A DNA stretch of 64,000 nucleotides from Rhabdothermincola_A sp041688815 (GCA_041688815.1 JBDNHK010000089.1:51207-115206), one strand, 5' to 3'. Positions 57,405 to 64,000 are shown, counted from the stretch's first letter. A program made the numbers and translations. The notes: generated by a model from the sequence alone, not told the origin.

Positions 57405-58216
57405 GGCGCGCTTCGGGTGAAGAGGTCGCCGGTGGCGGTGCGCACCACCCGGACCTGGGTGCCGTAGAGGTGGGTCAGGAGTTCCTCGTCGACGACCTCG
57501 CCGACGGCGCCGTAGTGGGCGTGCCCGTCGAGCAGGTAGATGGCCCCGTCGAGGACCGACAGGAGCGGGTTGAGGTCGTGAGCCACGATCACGATCGTCA
57601 CACCCCGGTCGATCCGCAGCCGGGCGAGGAGGTCGACGATCTCGCGTTGGTTGCGCAGATCGAGGTTGGCGAGGGGCTCGTCGAGCAACAGGATCTCGGG
57701 GTCGCCCACCAGGGCCTGGGCGATGGCGACGCGCTGTTGCTGGCCGCCGGACAGCTGCGACATGCGCCGGGTGGCGAAGGGGGTGGCCCCGACGGCGCCG
57801 ATGGCGGTGTCGATGCGTTGGCGGTCGGCCGGGGGGAGCCGACCGAGGCCCCAGCGCCTACCGGCCAGGCCCAGGGCCACCAGGTCCCAGGCCCGGACGG
57901 CCTCGCCGAGGGTGGCGGTGTAGTTCTGCGGGACGTACCCGATGCGGTCGTCGCCTCGTCGAGGGGCCCGGCCGAGGACCTCGATGCGGCCGGTCGCGAT
58001 CGGAAGCAGGCCCAGCAGGGCCTCGAGCAACGTCGTCTTCCCTGACCCGTTGGGGCCGATGGCGGCCACGATCGAGCGACGCGGGATGGTCATGGTGCCT
58101 TCGGACCAGATCACTGTCGGGCCGCGCGCCACCGAGACGTCGTCGAGGAGGATGGCGTCGTCAGGGCTCTCAGGTCTGGAGCTGAGGACCCCGATCGGGG
58201 TGGGGGTGTCAGGCAA
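57401..58216 (-). CDS. znuC: Zinc ABC transporter ATP-binding protein
   Basis: A 271-residue ABC ATPase: Walker A GPNGSGKTT (about 54-62), Q-loop YVPQNY, signature LSGGQQQRVA (about 153), Walker B ILLLDEPLANLD and the H-loop VAHDLN. It powers Zn2+ import through ZnuB. The start is uncertain: TTG 58216 overlaps the znuA stop by eight bases and is the only upstream candidate found. Later in-frame starts would remove part of the first beta strand. The N-terminal residues before AILLDDVSVARG are probably non-core. Confidence 0.9.
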   Translation of the reverse strand: MPDTPTPIGVLSSRPESPDDAILLDDVSVARGPTVIWSEGTMTIPRRSIVAAIGPNGSGKTTLLEALLGLLPIATGRIEVLGRAPRRGDDRIGYVPQNYTATLGEAVRAWDLVALGLAGRRWGLGRLPPADRQRIDTAIGAVGATPFATRRMSQLSGGQQQRVAIAQALVGDPEILLLDEPLANLDLRNQREIVDLLARLRIDRGVTIVIVAHDLNPLLSVLDGAIYLLDGHAHYGAVGEVVDEELLTHLYGTQVRVVRTATGDLFTRSAP

Positions 58217-59177
58217 GCGCCGCCCGCAGCGCGTTCAGCTGGGCGAGCTGCCAGGCGACGAACGAGTCGACACCAGGGGGCACCGTCTCGGTGACGTCGA
58301 CGACCGGGACACTCGACCCGGTCGCCACATCACGGATCTGCTCCGGGATCGAGCCCTCGGTCTGAGTGTTGTAGATCAGCACGGCCATCGACTTGTCGCG
58401 CAGGGCCTGCTGGAACCGGGCCACGTCACCCGGTGCGGGGTCGGAGTGGTTGCCGGCGGCGTTCTGGTAGCCCTGAGGAGTGGCGTTGACGAGACCGACG
58501 GCAGCAGCCATGTAGTCGAAGACCGATTCGGTGGAACCGAACGTCTGGCCCGCGGCCGTGGCCTTGATCGAGGCGATCTCGGCGAAGTAGGGCTCGAGGG
58601 CGGTGTTCCACTCGGTCGCCCGGTTGGCGAAGTATGTGGCGGCCGTCGGCTCGAGGGCGGACAGTTCGGTGGTCACAGCCTGGGAGACCTTGGTGACGTA
58701 GTCGGGGCCGTACCAGATGTGGGGGTTGTCGCCCTCTTTCACCCCGACGACCTTGCCGGCGTCGACCACCGCCGGCTGGGGGGAGAGCGTCTTGACGGTG
58801 TCCCCGGCCCAGTGGTCGTAGTCGGCACCGTTCACGACGACGAGTCTCGCATTGCTGAACTTGGCGGTGTCGGCCGCGGTGGGTTCGTAGTCGTGGGGGT
58901 CGGCCGACGAGCCCTGGATGATGGTGGTGACCTCGGTGCAGCTACCACCCAGTTGTTCGACGATGTCGCCCCACTGGTCGACCGAGACCACGACCGGGAT
59001 GGGTGCGACCGGGCACGTCTCCTCGGGAGGTGTCGTCGTGGGGGGAACCGTGGTCGGGGCCGCAGCGGCCGTCGTCGGTGCGGAGGCCTGCCCGCTACCG
59101 CTGTCGCTACCGCACGCAGTGGCGGTGACGGCCAAGAGGGCCAGGATCGCAGGGACGAGGACGGAGTATCGGCGCAT
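58209..59177 (-). CDS. znuA: Zinc ABC transporter substrate-binding lipoprotein
   Basis: The 322-residue protein of the cluster A-I metal-binding family starts with a lipoprotein signal (MRRYSVLVPAILALLAVTATAC; Cys 22 as the anchor), then a Thr/Pro-rich linker. Metal-site histidines are in ADPHDYEP and NPHIWYGPD, with further acidic ligands near QTEGSIPEQIRDV. The His-rich loop found in many ZnuA proteins is absent. It captures Zn2+ (or Mn2+) outside the membrane and feeds ZnuB. The divergent neighbour is zur, with Zur-box-like repeats between the two. Confidence 0.9.
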   Translation of the reverse strand: MRRYSVLVPAILALLAVTATACGSDSGSGQASAPTTAAAAPTTVPPTTTPPEETCPVAPIPVVVSVDQWGDIVEQLGGSCTEVTTIIQGSSADPHDYEPTAADTAKFSNARLVVVNGADYDHWAGDTVKTLSPQPAVVDAGKVVGVKEGDNPHIWYGPDYVTKVSQAVTTELSALEPTAATYFANRATEWNTALEPYFAEIASIKATAAGQTFGSTESVFDYMAAAVGLVNATPQGYQNAAGNHSDPAPGDVARFQQALRDKSMAVLIYNTQTEGSIPEQIRDVATGSSVPVVDVTETVPPGVDSFVAWQLAQLNALRAALA

Positions 59178-59193
59178 GTTCCGACTCTAGAAC

Positions 59194-59246
59194 GGGAGCG
59201 ATTCTCGTTACAAGTCAACCCGAGAGTCATTCTCAAGCATTCTCAT
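59194..59246. promoter_or_regulatory. Three Zur-box-like elements between znuA and zur
   Basis: ATTCTC elements occur at 59201, 59229 and 59239 in the shared promoter. The middle site GAGAGTCATTCTC (59222-59234) is a dyad; the first is GGGAGCGATTCTCG (59194-59207). The third (59235-59246) overlaps the zur promoter spacer. They resemble actinobacterial Zur operators of the AATGATT-centred type and match the element at 61181. Regulation by the adjacent Zur is expected. Confidence 0.6.
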
Positions 59247-59249
59247 CGC

Positions 59250-59255
59250 TAGGGT
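59250..59255 (+). promoter_or_regulatory. -10 hexamer TAGGGT of the zur promoter
   Basis: TAGGGT ends eight bases before the ATG at 59264, giving an mRNA with a leader of about two bases. The third Zur-box-like element lies directly upstream, where it would block RNA polymerase, giving autoregulation. Confidence 0.45.
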
Positions 59256-59263
59256 TCGGTTCC

Positions 59264-59698
59264 ATGCGCACCGACCTCCACGAGATCACCGCCCAGCGTC
59301 TGCGCCTCGAAGGCCAGCGCTACACGAGGAACCGTCATGCCCTCGTCGAGATCCTGGGCGATGCGGATCGTCCCTTGGCCCTGGCCGAAGTCCTGGCGCA
59401 GGACGATGGTCTGGCCCAGAGCTCGGTGTACCGCAACCTGGCGGTGCTCGAGCAGGCGGGAGTCGTGCGCCGGGTGGCCGCCACCGACGAGTTCGCCCGG
59501 TACGAGCTGGCCGAGGACCTCACCGAGCACCATCACCATCTCCTCTGTACTGGTTGTGGATCGGTCGAAGACTTCGTACTGCCCGTCCGCGTCGAGCGGG
59601 CGGTGGACACGGCCCTGGCCGCAGTTGCCGACGAGGTCGGCTTTCAGGGGGTCCATCACCGGCTCGACCTCTTGGGTCTGTGTGGTCGCTGCCGCTGA
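59264..59698 (+). CDS. zur: Fur-family zinc-responsive repressor Zur
   Basis: The 144-residue Fur-family regulator has a winged helix (RYTRNRHALVEILGDADRPLALAEVLAQDDGLAQSSVYRNLAVLE), regulatory metal ligands in DLTEHHHHLLCTGCG, and the structural Cys4 site: CTGCG plus LGLCGRC at the C-terminus. The HHHH and the neighbouring genes (znuABC, cysteine-free ribosomal proteins) identify it as Zur rather than Fur. It is divergent from znuA and should repress it when zinc is plentiful. Confidence 0.92.
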   Translation: MRTDLHEITAQRLRLEGQRYTRNRHALVEILGDADRPLALAEVLAQDDGLAQSSVYRNLAVLEQAGVVRRVAATDEFARYELAEDLTEHHHHLLCTGCGSVEDFVLPVRVERAVDTALAAVADEVGFQGVHHRLDLLGLCGRCR

Positions 59699-59746
59699 CC
59701 GTTTCGGCGGTTCGGCCGACTCGAGCCGGTGGGCTGTGGAGAAGGG

Positions 59747-59777
59747 TTGACCGAACGGACAATACATGCGAGTATTG
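59747..59777 (+). promoter_or_regulatory. Promoter and candidate operator of the ArsR-family gene
   Basis: TTGACC (59747-59752) is a -35 element, with a 17-base spacer, then GAGTAT (59770-59775) as -10. The predicted start is exactly the GTG at 59782, i.e. leaderless. A perfect inverted repeat CAATAC-ATGCGA-GTATTG spans 59760-59777, covering the spacer and -10. This is where an ArsR-family dimer would sit. Confidence 0.55.
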
Positions 59778-59781
59778 CAAT

Positions 59782-60129
59782 GTGACACCAGGTACCGCTC
59801 GATTCGACGCCACCGCCGAGCTGCTGCGGGCCTTGGCCAACCCCCTCAGGGTGGCCATCGTCACCGAGTTGGAGTCCGGCGAGCGCTGCGTCCACGAACT
59901 CGTCGACGAACTCGGCGTCACTCAACCCCTCGTTTCTCAGCACCTCCGGGTCCTGCGTGCCGCTCGAGTGATCGTCGGCACCCCGAGAGGCCGCGAGGTG
60001 GCCTACCGGCTGACGGACCATCACGTCGCTCACATCGTGGCCGACGCCGTGGCCCATGCCGGTGAGCAGGAGTCCGCCGAATCCGAAGTACCACCATCAC
60101 CCGATCAACGACGGAAGGAAACCGAATGA
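59782..60129 (+). CDS. ArsR/SmtB-family metal-sensing repressor
   Basis: A 115-residue winged-helix protein of the ArsR family: ALANPLRVAIVTELESGERCVHELVDELGVTQPLVSQHLRVLRAARVI. The usual ELCVCDL arsenic site is not present. The last helix has D79, H81, H92 and E95 in a D-x-H-x10-H-x2-E pattern (in DHHVAHIVADAVAHAGE), which is the alpha-5 site used by SmtB/CzrA to sense zinc or cobalt. The next gene starts inside its stop codon (ATGA) and encodes a His-rich protein, so the repressor probably controls that gene and itself. Confidence 0.87.
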   Translation: MTPGTARFDATAELLRALANPLRVAIVTELESGERCVHELVDELGVTQPLVSQHLRVLRAARVIVGTPRGREVAYRLTDHHVAHIVADAVAHAGEQESAESEVPPSPDQRRKETE

Positions 60130-60428
60130 CCATCACCGAACACACGATCCACCCGGGTCACGATCATGCCCACGGCCCCGACTGCGGCCACGTCGCCGTC
60201 CAGCACGGCGACCATGTCGACTACCTGCACGACGGCCACGCCCATCGCGACCACCAGGGCCACTGGGACGAGTGCGATCCGTCGGCGTTGCACGTGATCC
60301 ACACCAGCCACGATCACACCCACGGCCCCGACTGCGGCCACGAGGCGGTGCCCCACGGCGACCATGTCGACTACCTGCACGAGGGCCACCGTCACACGCC
60401 GCACGACGATCACTACGACGAGCACTGA
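60126..60428 (+). CDS. Histidine-rich metal-binding protein with a 50-residue internal repeat
   Basis: A 100-residue acidic protein with 27 histidines and three cysteines. Residues 13-40 and 63-90 are near-identical copies 50 residues apart, each with HGPDCGH, HGDHVDYLH and a GH-x-H end. It has no signal peptide or membrane helix, so it is a cytosolic buffer or carrier for zinc, nickel or cobalt. Its start overlaps the stop of the ArsR gene by four bases, giving coupled expression. The nucleotide sequence also shows a recent duplication. Confidence 0.8.
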   Translation: MTITEHTIHPGHDHAHGPDCGHVAVQHGDHVDYLHDGHAHRDHQGHWDECDPSALHVIHTSHDHTHGPDCGHEAVPHGDHVDYLHEGHRHTPHDDHYDEH

Positions 60429-60464
60429 TACCCGCCCGTACCGGGAGGCTCTGCCGCCGACGAC

Positions 60465-60764
60465 TCAGCGGTTGCGAGCGGCAGAGCCCCTGGTTTCATC
60501 GCCTTCCGAGGTGGTCCGGCGCCGAACCCCATGGCGGCGCTCGAAGCGCTCGACCCGCCCTGCGGTGTCGACGATGCGCATCTGCCCTGTGTAGAAGGGA
60601 TGGCTGGCGCTCGAGACCTCGACCTTGATCAAGGGGTAGGTCCGCCCGTCCTCCCAGACGACGGTCTGCTCGCTGGTGCGGGTCGAGCGGCTCAGGAACG
60701 CAAAGCCGTTCCCGCTGTCCTCGAAGACCACCGGGTGGTAGTCGGGGTGGATCTCGCGCTTCAA
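60465..60764 (-). CDS. rpmE2: 50S ribosomal protein L31, type B (zinc-independent)
   Basis: The 99-residue protein of the L31 family begins MKREIHPDYHPVVFEDSGNGF and includes KVEVSSASHPFYTG. It has no cysteine, unlike the zinc-binding type A form with a CxxC pair. It replaces the zinc form when zinc is low, which frees zinc. TTG start preceded by GGGAGGAGCG; overlaps the L33 stop by four bases. It is the last gene of the L28-L33-L31 operon. The C-terminal 25 residues are basic and specific to this copy. Confidence 0.93.
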   Translation of the reverse strand: MKREIHPDYHPVVFEDSGNGFAFLSRSTRTSEQTVVWEDGRTYPLIKVEVSSASHPFYTGQMRIVDTAGRVERFERRHGVRRRTTSEGDETRGSAARNR

Positions 60765-60925
60765 CGCTCCTCCCGAAAGACGACGTGCCGGCGGACCCTG
60801 GGGTCGTACTTACGGAGCTCGAGGCGTTCGCGGTTGTTCACCTTGTTCTTGCGGGTCGTGTACACGTACCCCGTCCCGGCAGTTGATCGCAGCTTCACCA
60901 GGACCCGCTTGTCGTTGCGGGCCAT
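60761..60925 (-). CDS. rpmG: 50S ribosomal protein L33, cysteine-free form
   Basis: The 54-residue L33 has VLVKLRSTAGTGYVYTTRKNK and RLELRKYDPRVRRHVVFREER. The CxxC pairs of zinc-binding L33 are missing, so it is the zinc-independent paralogue. Its start overlaps the L28 stop by one base (TGATG-type junction). Transcribed from the Zur-box promoter at 61181 with L28. Confidence 0.93.
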   Translation of the reverse strand: MARNDKRVLVKLRSTAGTGYVYTTRKNKVNNRERLELRKYDPRVRRHVVFREER

Positions 60926-61161
60926 CAGACGCGCACCCCATTGCGCCGGAGTTCGGCCACGACCGACTCGATGCCCCGAACATCGATCACCCGCATGCCC
61001 TTGACGCTGAGCGTGAGGGTGATCCATCGCTTCTCGCTCTGGACCCAGTACCGCTTCTTCTGGATGTTCGGCTTCCAGCGACGGCGTGTCCGGCGGTGAG
61101 AATGCGACACGGCGTTGCCGAAGGACGGCTTGCGTCCCGTGACCTGGCAGATGCTCGACAT
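60925..61161 (-). CDS. rpmB: 50S ribosomal protein L28, zinc-poor form
   Basis: The 78-residue L28 starts MSSICQVTGRKPSFGNAVSHSHRRTRRRW and ends SVVAELRRNGVRV. Zinc-type L28 proteins carry four cysteines; only one is present here, so this is the cysteine-poor variant. It is the first gene of the zinc-independent ribosomal protein operon, with the Zur-like element just upstream (61181-61196). Confidence 0.92.
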   Translation of the reverse strand: MSSICQVTGRKPSFGNAVSHSHRRTRRRWKPNIQKKRYWVQSEKRWITLTLSVKGMRVIDVRGIESVVAELRRNGVRV

Positions 61162-61180
61162 GGGAGCACCCTACTAGGAT

Positions 61181-61196
61181 TAGGAATCATTCTCAA
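61181..61196. promoter_or_regulatory. Zur-box-like element between rpmB and the CobW-like gene
   Basis: AGGAATCATTCTCAA holds a GAAT-C-ATTC dyad and shares TCATTCTCAA with the site at 59227-59236. It sits about 20 bases upstream of the L28 ATG and 65 upstream of the CobW-like gene, so it may repress both directions. Confidence 0.6.
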
Positions 61197-61258
61197 TCAC
61201 GTCCTAGCCTTCGCCTCGTGAAGGATGCAGGCGAGTTCCTCAGCCCTCGGCCGAGTCA

Positions 61259-62299
61259 GTGACGAGCGGGCCCGCGCCGAGGGGTCCCGCCCCGTCGGGT
61301 GACGGAGAGAGGTGCGCCGTAGTGATCGTCAGCAGTGACTCGGCGCCGGGGGCGACCGGGCTGGTCGCCAAGCTGATCGAGGCCGATCCGCGTGGCCTGA
61401 CCGTTGTCGCTCCCGAGGCGCTTCCCCTGGACGGCGAGGGGGTCGAAGTCGTTCGCGTGGACGGAGAGGTCACCACCGGGGAAAGCGGCGGAGCGAGGGG
61501 CGCCTCTCGCGCCGATCTCACCCGGGTGGCTCGCCTCCTTGCGGATCGTCGCCATGGTCCGAAGCGCATGGTCGTCGTGCTCGAGGCCGGAGCAGATGTC
61601 GGTGTCGCCGCCCAGACCTTCCTGGCCGATCAATGGCTGCGGAGGTCGACCGACCTCGATGCACTCGTGGCCACGGTCGACGCGCCTCGTGCTTGTGCCC
61701 GGCTCGCGGCTTTCGAGGAACTCGCCCGGGGCACCGCTGCCGTCGACCTCGCCATTGCCGATGTCGTGGTGGTGAACGGACTCGGTCAGACCACGACCAG
61801 AGGGACGCAGCGGCTCATGGCGGCGCTGCGTGCCACCAACCCGGTTGCGGCCGTGGTCGATGCTGATGTCGAGCACCCGAGCGGTCTGTCGAGCCGGGTG
61901 TTCGGTCGGGCCGCCTTCTCGCCCCAACGTTGGTCGTCGCCAGCCGGAAGCGGGATCGAGCGTCACCCGGCCAGGGGGCGATCTGCGCACCATCACCAGA
62001 GCGCATGGGTCACGGTGCAGGTGGACGGTGAGCTCGACGAGGCTTCGCTCGATCTCTGGCTGGCCGAGCTTCACGAGCGTCACGAGAGGGAAGGTGCCCG
62101 AGTCTTTCGACTCCATGGATCGTTCGCAGTCACGGGTGGGCCCAATCGACTCGTCGCCCGGGGGGTGGGCCATGTGGTCGAGGTCGTCGACGGTCGGCCG
62201 TGGGGGGCGGACAACCGGTCCAGCTGGGTCCAGTTGGCGGGATCTGGCGTCAGTGAGGAGATGGTTCACTCGACGCTCGAGGCGTGTCGGGTGTCGTGA
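61259..62299 (+). CDS. CobW/COG0523-like protein lacking GTPase motifs
   Basis: A 346-residue protein with the COG0523 fold: strand VVIVSSDSAPGATGLVAKL at the place of the P-loop, VVVLEAGADVGVAAQTFLADQ (the ETTG position), ATVDAPRA, VVVNGLGQTT (the NKxD position), and a full CobW C-terminal domain with VTVQVDGELDEASLDLWLAEL, RVFRLHGSFAVTGG and RPWGADNR. The GxxGxGKT P-loop, the CxCC metal motif and the NKxD motif are all missing, so it is unlikely to bind GTP. A histidine triplet remains before the C-terminal domain (RSAHHHQS). Probably zinc-related, given its position. GTG 61259 chosen; GTG 61322 is an alternative. Confidence 0.8.
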   Translation: MTSGPAPRGPAPSGDGERCAVVIVSSDSAPGATGLVAKLIEADPRGLTVVAPEALPLDGEGVEVVRVDGEVTTGESGGARGASRADLTRVARLLADRRHGPKRMVVVLEAGADVGVAAQTFLADQWLRRSTDLDALVATVDAPRACARLAAFEELARGTAAVDLAIADVVVVNGLGQTTTRGTQRLMAALRATNPVAAVVDADVEHPSGLSSRVFGRAAFSPQRWSSPAGSGIERHPARGRSAHHHQSAWVTVQVDGELDEASLDLWLAELHERHEREGARVFRLHGSFAVTGGPNRLVARGVGHVVEVVDGRPWGADNRSSWVQLAGSGVSEEMVHSTLEACRVS

Positions 62300-63396
62300 G
62301 CCTGGTGAGCGGGTCCGATGACGACCACCGGTATCGACCGCGCCAGGTTCGCGGCGGTTACGAGATGTACGAGGTCGTGGCGCACCTCGCCTGGTGTCCG
62401 CGGGGCGATCGACTGGCGTTCGGATGCCTGGATGGAGGGGTCGGGGTCCTGGCCGATGACCCGATGGGGCCGTCGGTGCGATGGTGGTGCCGGCTCGATG
62501 CTGCCGTCACGGCGCTGGCGTGGTCCCCGCAGGGGGCTCTGGCGGTGGGAGACCTCGCCGGCGGTCTGCGGTTGTGGAGTCCGCGCCACCGCCGCGCTGC
62601 CACCGTGACGCTCGACCTCGGAGGACCCGTCTCGGCGCTGGCGTGGTCGCCCCGTGGCGACCTGCTGGCCGTGGGCGCAGGGGCCGAGCTGATGGTGGTG
62701 AGCGCGGGCCCTGAAATCGTAATCCGGCACCCTTCACCGGCGGGTGCGGTGAACGATCTCGTGTGGGCCGACGGCCCCGGTGATCTGGTGATGGCGACGA
62801 AGGGTGGCGTCGGCTGGGTATCAGTAGGCGAGGAATCGTCGCGACCCGCCCGGTACTACGGGGCCGACGGGACCGTGCTCACGATGGCGCTCGATACCCA
62901 GGGCGACCGTCTCGCCTTCGGCGACACGAGCGGGATCCTCCATCTCACCGACCTGGTGTCGGGAGAGGAGGTCAGTTTGAGTGGATACCCCGATCGGATC
63001 GAGCACGTGGAGTGGGACCGATCGGGCCTCGTCGTGGTGGTCCCTGCGGGCGACGAGGCGACGCTCTGGTTCCTTCCGCCCGATGGGGTCGACCCGGTCA
63101 ACGACGAGCCGGTCTGTCTGCGGGGCCACGACGAGATGCTCACTGCGGCGGTGTTCTCACCGGCGGGGGCGGAGTTGCTCACCGCAGACACCACCGGGCG
63201 CATCTGTCTCTGGGGCGATGTCGACAACGGCCCGAGGCTCGTGTTCGATGTCGGTGCCGGAGTTCGTTCGTTGCAATGGCACCCATCAGGCACGGCATTC
63301 GCCTCGGGGACGGCAGAGGGTCGGCTGCGGATCGTTCGCTCCCTGCCGCTCCTGGGTCAGCTCGGCGGCGTCACTGCATCGAGGCCTTCTCGGTGA
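62296..63396 (+). CDS. WD40-repeat protein linked to the CobW-like gene
   Basis: A 366-residue beta-propeller protein with about seven WD40-type repeats, for example VVAHLAWCPRGDRLAFGCLDGGVGVL, VTALAWSPQGALAVGDLAGGLRLW, VSALAWSPRGDLLAVGAG, HVEWDRSGLVVVVPAG, LTAAVFSPAGAELLTADTTGRICLW and RSLQWHPSGTAFASGTAEG. No signal peptide. The GTG at 62296 overlaps the CobW-like stop by four bases (GTGA), so both are produced together. WD40 propellers act as protein-interaction platforms. Start GTG 62284 is an alternative. Confidence 0.85.
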   Translation: MSLVSGSDDDHRYRPRQVRGGYEMYEVVAHLAWCPRGDRLAFGCLDGGVGVLADDPMGPSVRWWCRLDAAVTALAWSPQGALAVGDLAGGLRLWSPRHRRAATVTLDLGGPVSALAWSPRGDLLAVGAGAELMVVSAGPEIVIRHPSPAGAVNDLVWADGPGDLVMATKGGVGWVSVGEESSRPARYYGADGTVLTMALDTQGDRLAFGDTSGILHLTDLVSGEEVSLSGYPDRIEHVEWDRSGLVVVVPAGDEATLWFLPPDGVDPVNDEPVCLRGHDEMLTAAVFSPAGAELLTADTTGRICLWGDVDNGPRLVFDVGAGVRSLQWHPSGTAFASGTAEGRLRIVRSLPLLGQLGGVTASRPSR

Positions 63397-64000
63397 GGCA
63401 ATGCCCTATGTGATCGGCGATCAGCCGGCCACCCATTCGGCCGCCCCACAAGTTGCCGGCCGCGGGTCCGAGCGCCAGCATCGCCGGCCGCCCCAGGAGG
63501 TGCACGGTGGTTCCAGGCCACCGCAAGACCGGATCGAGGACGGGCCATCCCTCGAGCACCGTCGTGGGGTGTGATCTGGCCAGCATCGAGGTGAGCGGGT
63601 GGGCCATGACATCGGGCTGGCTTCCCGTCGCGAGCCACACGTTCGAGAATCGATGCACCGTTGCGTCATTCGTGCGGAGACAGACGGCGTCCTCCGTCGA
63701 CGAGGCTTCGACGATCGGGGTTCCCTCCACGATCTCGAGACGTCCCTGCTGGCCGAGGGCCCGGAGGCGGCGGGTCATCCAGGGAGGCATGCTGCCACCG
63801 TCCCGGGCGGCCAGGCACACGCGGAGCCGCTCACCCGGATCGGAGATGCCTTCGAAGTCCCTCAGGTACTTCGGTCCGAGCCAACCCGGATCGGTGTCGA
63901 ACATCGACTCGCGGAGCCCACGCCGGATGAGGAGCTTGACGTCGGCCCCGCGTTCGGCCGCACCAGCCGCGAGGTGGCCTGCGGTCAGACCGCCGCCCAC
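63371..64000 (-). CDS. FAD/NAD(P)-binding oxidoreductase (N-terminus outside window)
   Basis: The 210 visible residues, ending at 63371, begin inside a Rossmann FAD motif (GGGLTAGHLAAGAAERGADVKLLIRR). They continue with WMTRRLRALGQQGRLEIVEG, VWLATGSQPDVMAHPL and a GNLWGGRMGGRLIADHIG helix near the end. This matches flavoproteins related to lysine/ornithine N-monooxygenases or pyridine nucleotide-disulfide oxidoreductases. The 3' end overlaps the WD40 gene by 26 bases in convergent orientation. Because the gene is cut at 64000, its start is unknown. Confidence 0.78.
   Translation of the reverse strand: MGGGLTAGHLAAGAAERGADVKLLIRRGLRESMFDTDPGWLGPKYLRDFEGISDPGERLRVCLAARDGGSMPPWMTRRLRALGQQGRLEIVEGTPIVEASSTEDAVCLRTNDATVHRFSNVWLATGSQPDVMAHPLTSMLARSHPTTVLEGWPVLDPVLRWPGTTVHLLGRPAMLALGPAAGNLWGGRMGGRLIADHIGHCLTEKASMQ

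Overview
The window is high-GC actinobacterial DNA and, by gene content, most likely from an Acidimicrobiia-type (Ilumatobacter-like) soil or aquatic actinobacterium. The evidence is gyrA followed by a DUF3566 membrane gene and tRNA-Ile(GAT), a DUF3039 gene, a complete mycofactocin pathway, an LLM-family oxidoreductase of the F420-dependent type, a 13E12/DUF222 HNH gene, and many GTG starts. This placement is inference; no 16S rRNA is present. Several promoters look leaderless: a TAnnnT -10 hexamer ends six bases before the start codon.

Layout. 0-4.3 kb: 3' part of gyrA, a TadE-like gene, DUF3566, tRNA-Ile, a 45-aa microprotein, a saccharopine-dehydrogenase-like gene and a remnant of a sigma-factor gene. 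4.3-7.0 kb: copper pair YcnI-like and CopC-CopD fusion. 7.0-15.6 kb: housekeeping and small metabolic genes (hisN, cytochrome P450, two tandem paralogous membrane proteins, nitroreductase, M15 peptidase, DUF3039, GH76, prmA, FKBP). 15.5-31.6 kb: a rearranged mycofactocin locus. On the minus strand lie SDR-moxR-VWA-mftE-mftF (20.5 to 15.5 kb) and mftA-mftB-mftC (31.6 to 30.0 kb). mftD (28.8 kb) is inverted. Between the two blocks sit a methyltransferase with a long C-terminal domain, an unknown partner protein, the HNH gene, and a tail-to-tail pair of DUF1214-like paralogues. 31.7-41.1 kb: DedA, a metallopeptidase-like exported protein, and a catabolic set (SDR, epoxide hydrolase, SnoaL-like, Dabb, fused CoA transferase, amidohydrolase, enoyl-CoA hydratase). 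41.2-48.2 kb: carbohydrate genes (GH3 beta-glucosidase, GH2 beta-galactosidase) with an S4 protein. 48.2-56.5 kb: DEAD-box helicase with a structured leader, LLM oxidoreductase, patatin-like lipase, a small four-cysteine protein resembling HiPIP, a TSUP exporter pair and a diiron ferritin-like protein.

56.5-64 kb is a zinc-homeostasis hub: znuB-znuC-znuA and divergent zur; an ArsR-family gene with an alpha-5 metal-site pattern, coupled to a 100-aa protein with 27 histidines; the cysteine-poor ribosomal proteins L31, L33 and L28; and a CobW/COG0523-like protein that has lost its GTPase motifs, followed by a WD40 protein and the end of a convergent FAD/NAD(P) oxidoreductase. Repeated ATTCTC-containing elements sit in both divergent promoter regions and are the likely Zur operators.

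The three most promising places for undescribed biology are the MoxR-VWA pair embedded in the mycofactocin operon, the methyltransferase/partner pair inserted in the same locus, and the zinc locus with a GTPase-dead CobW, WD40 and FAD module.
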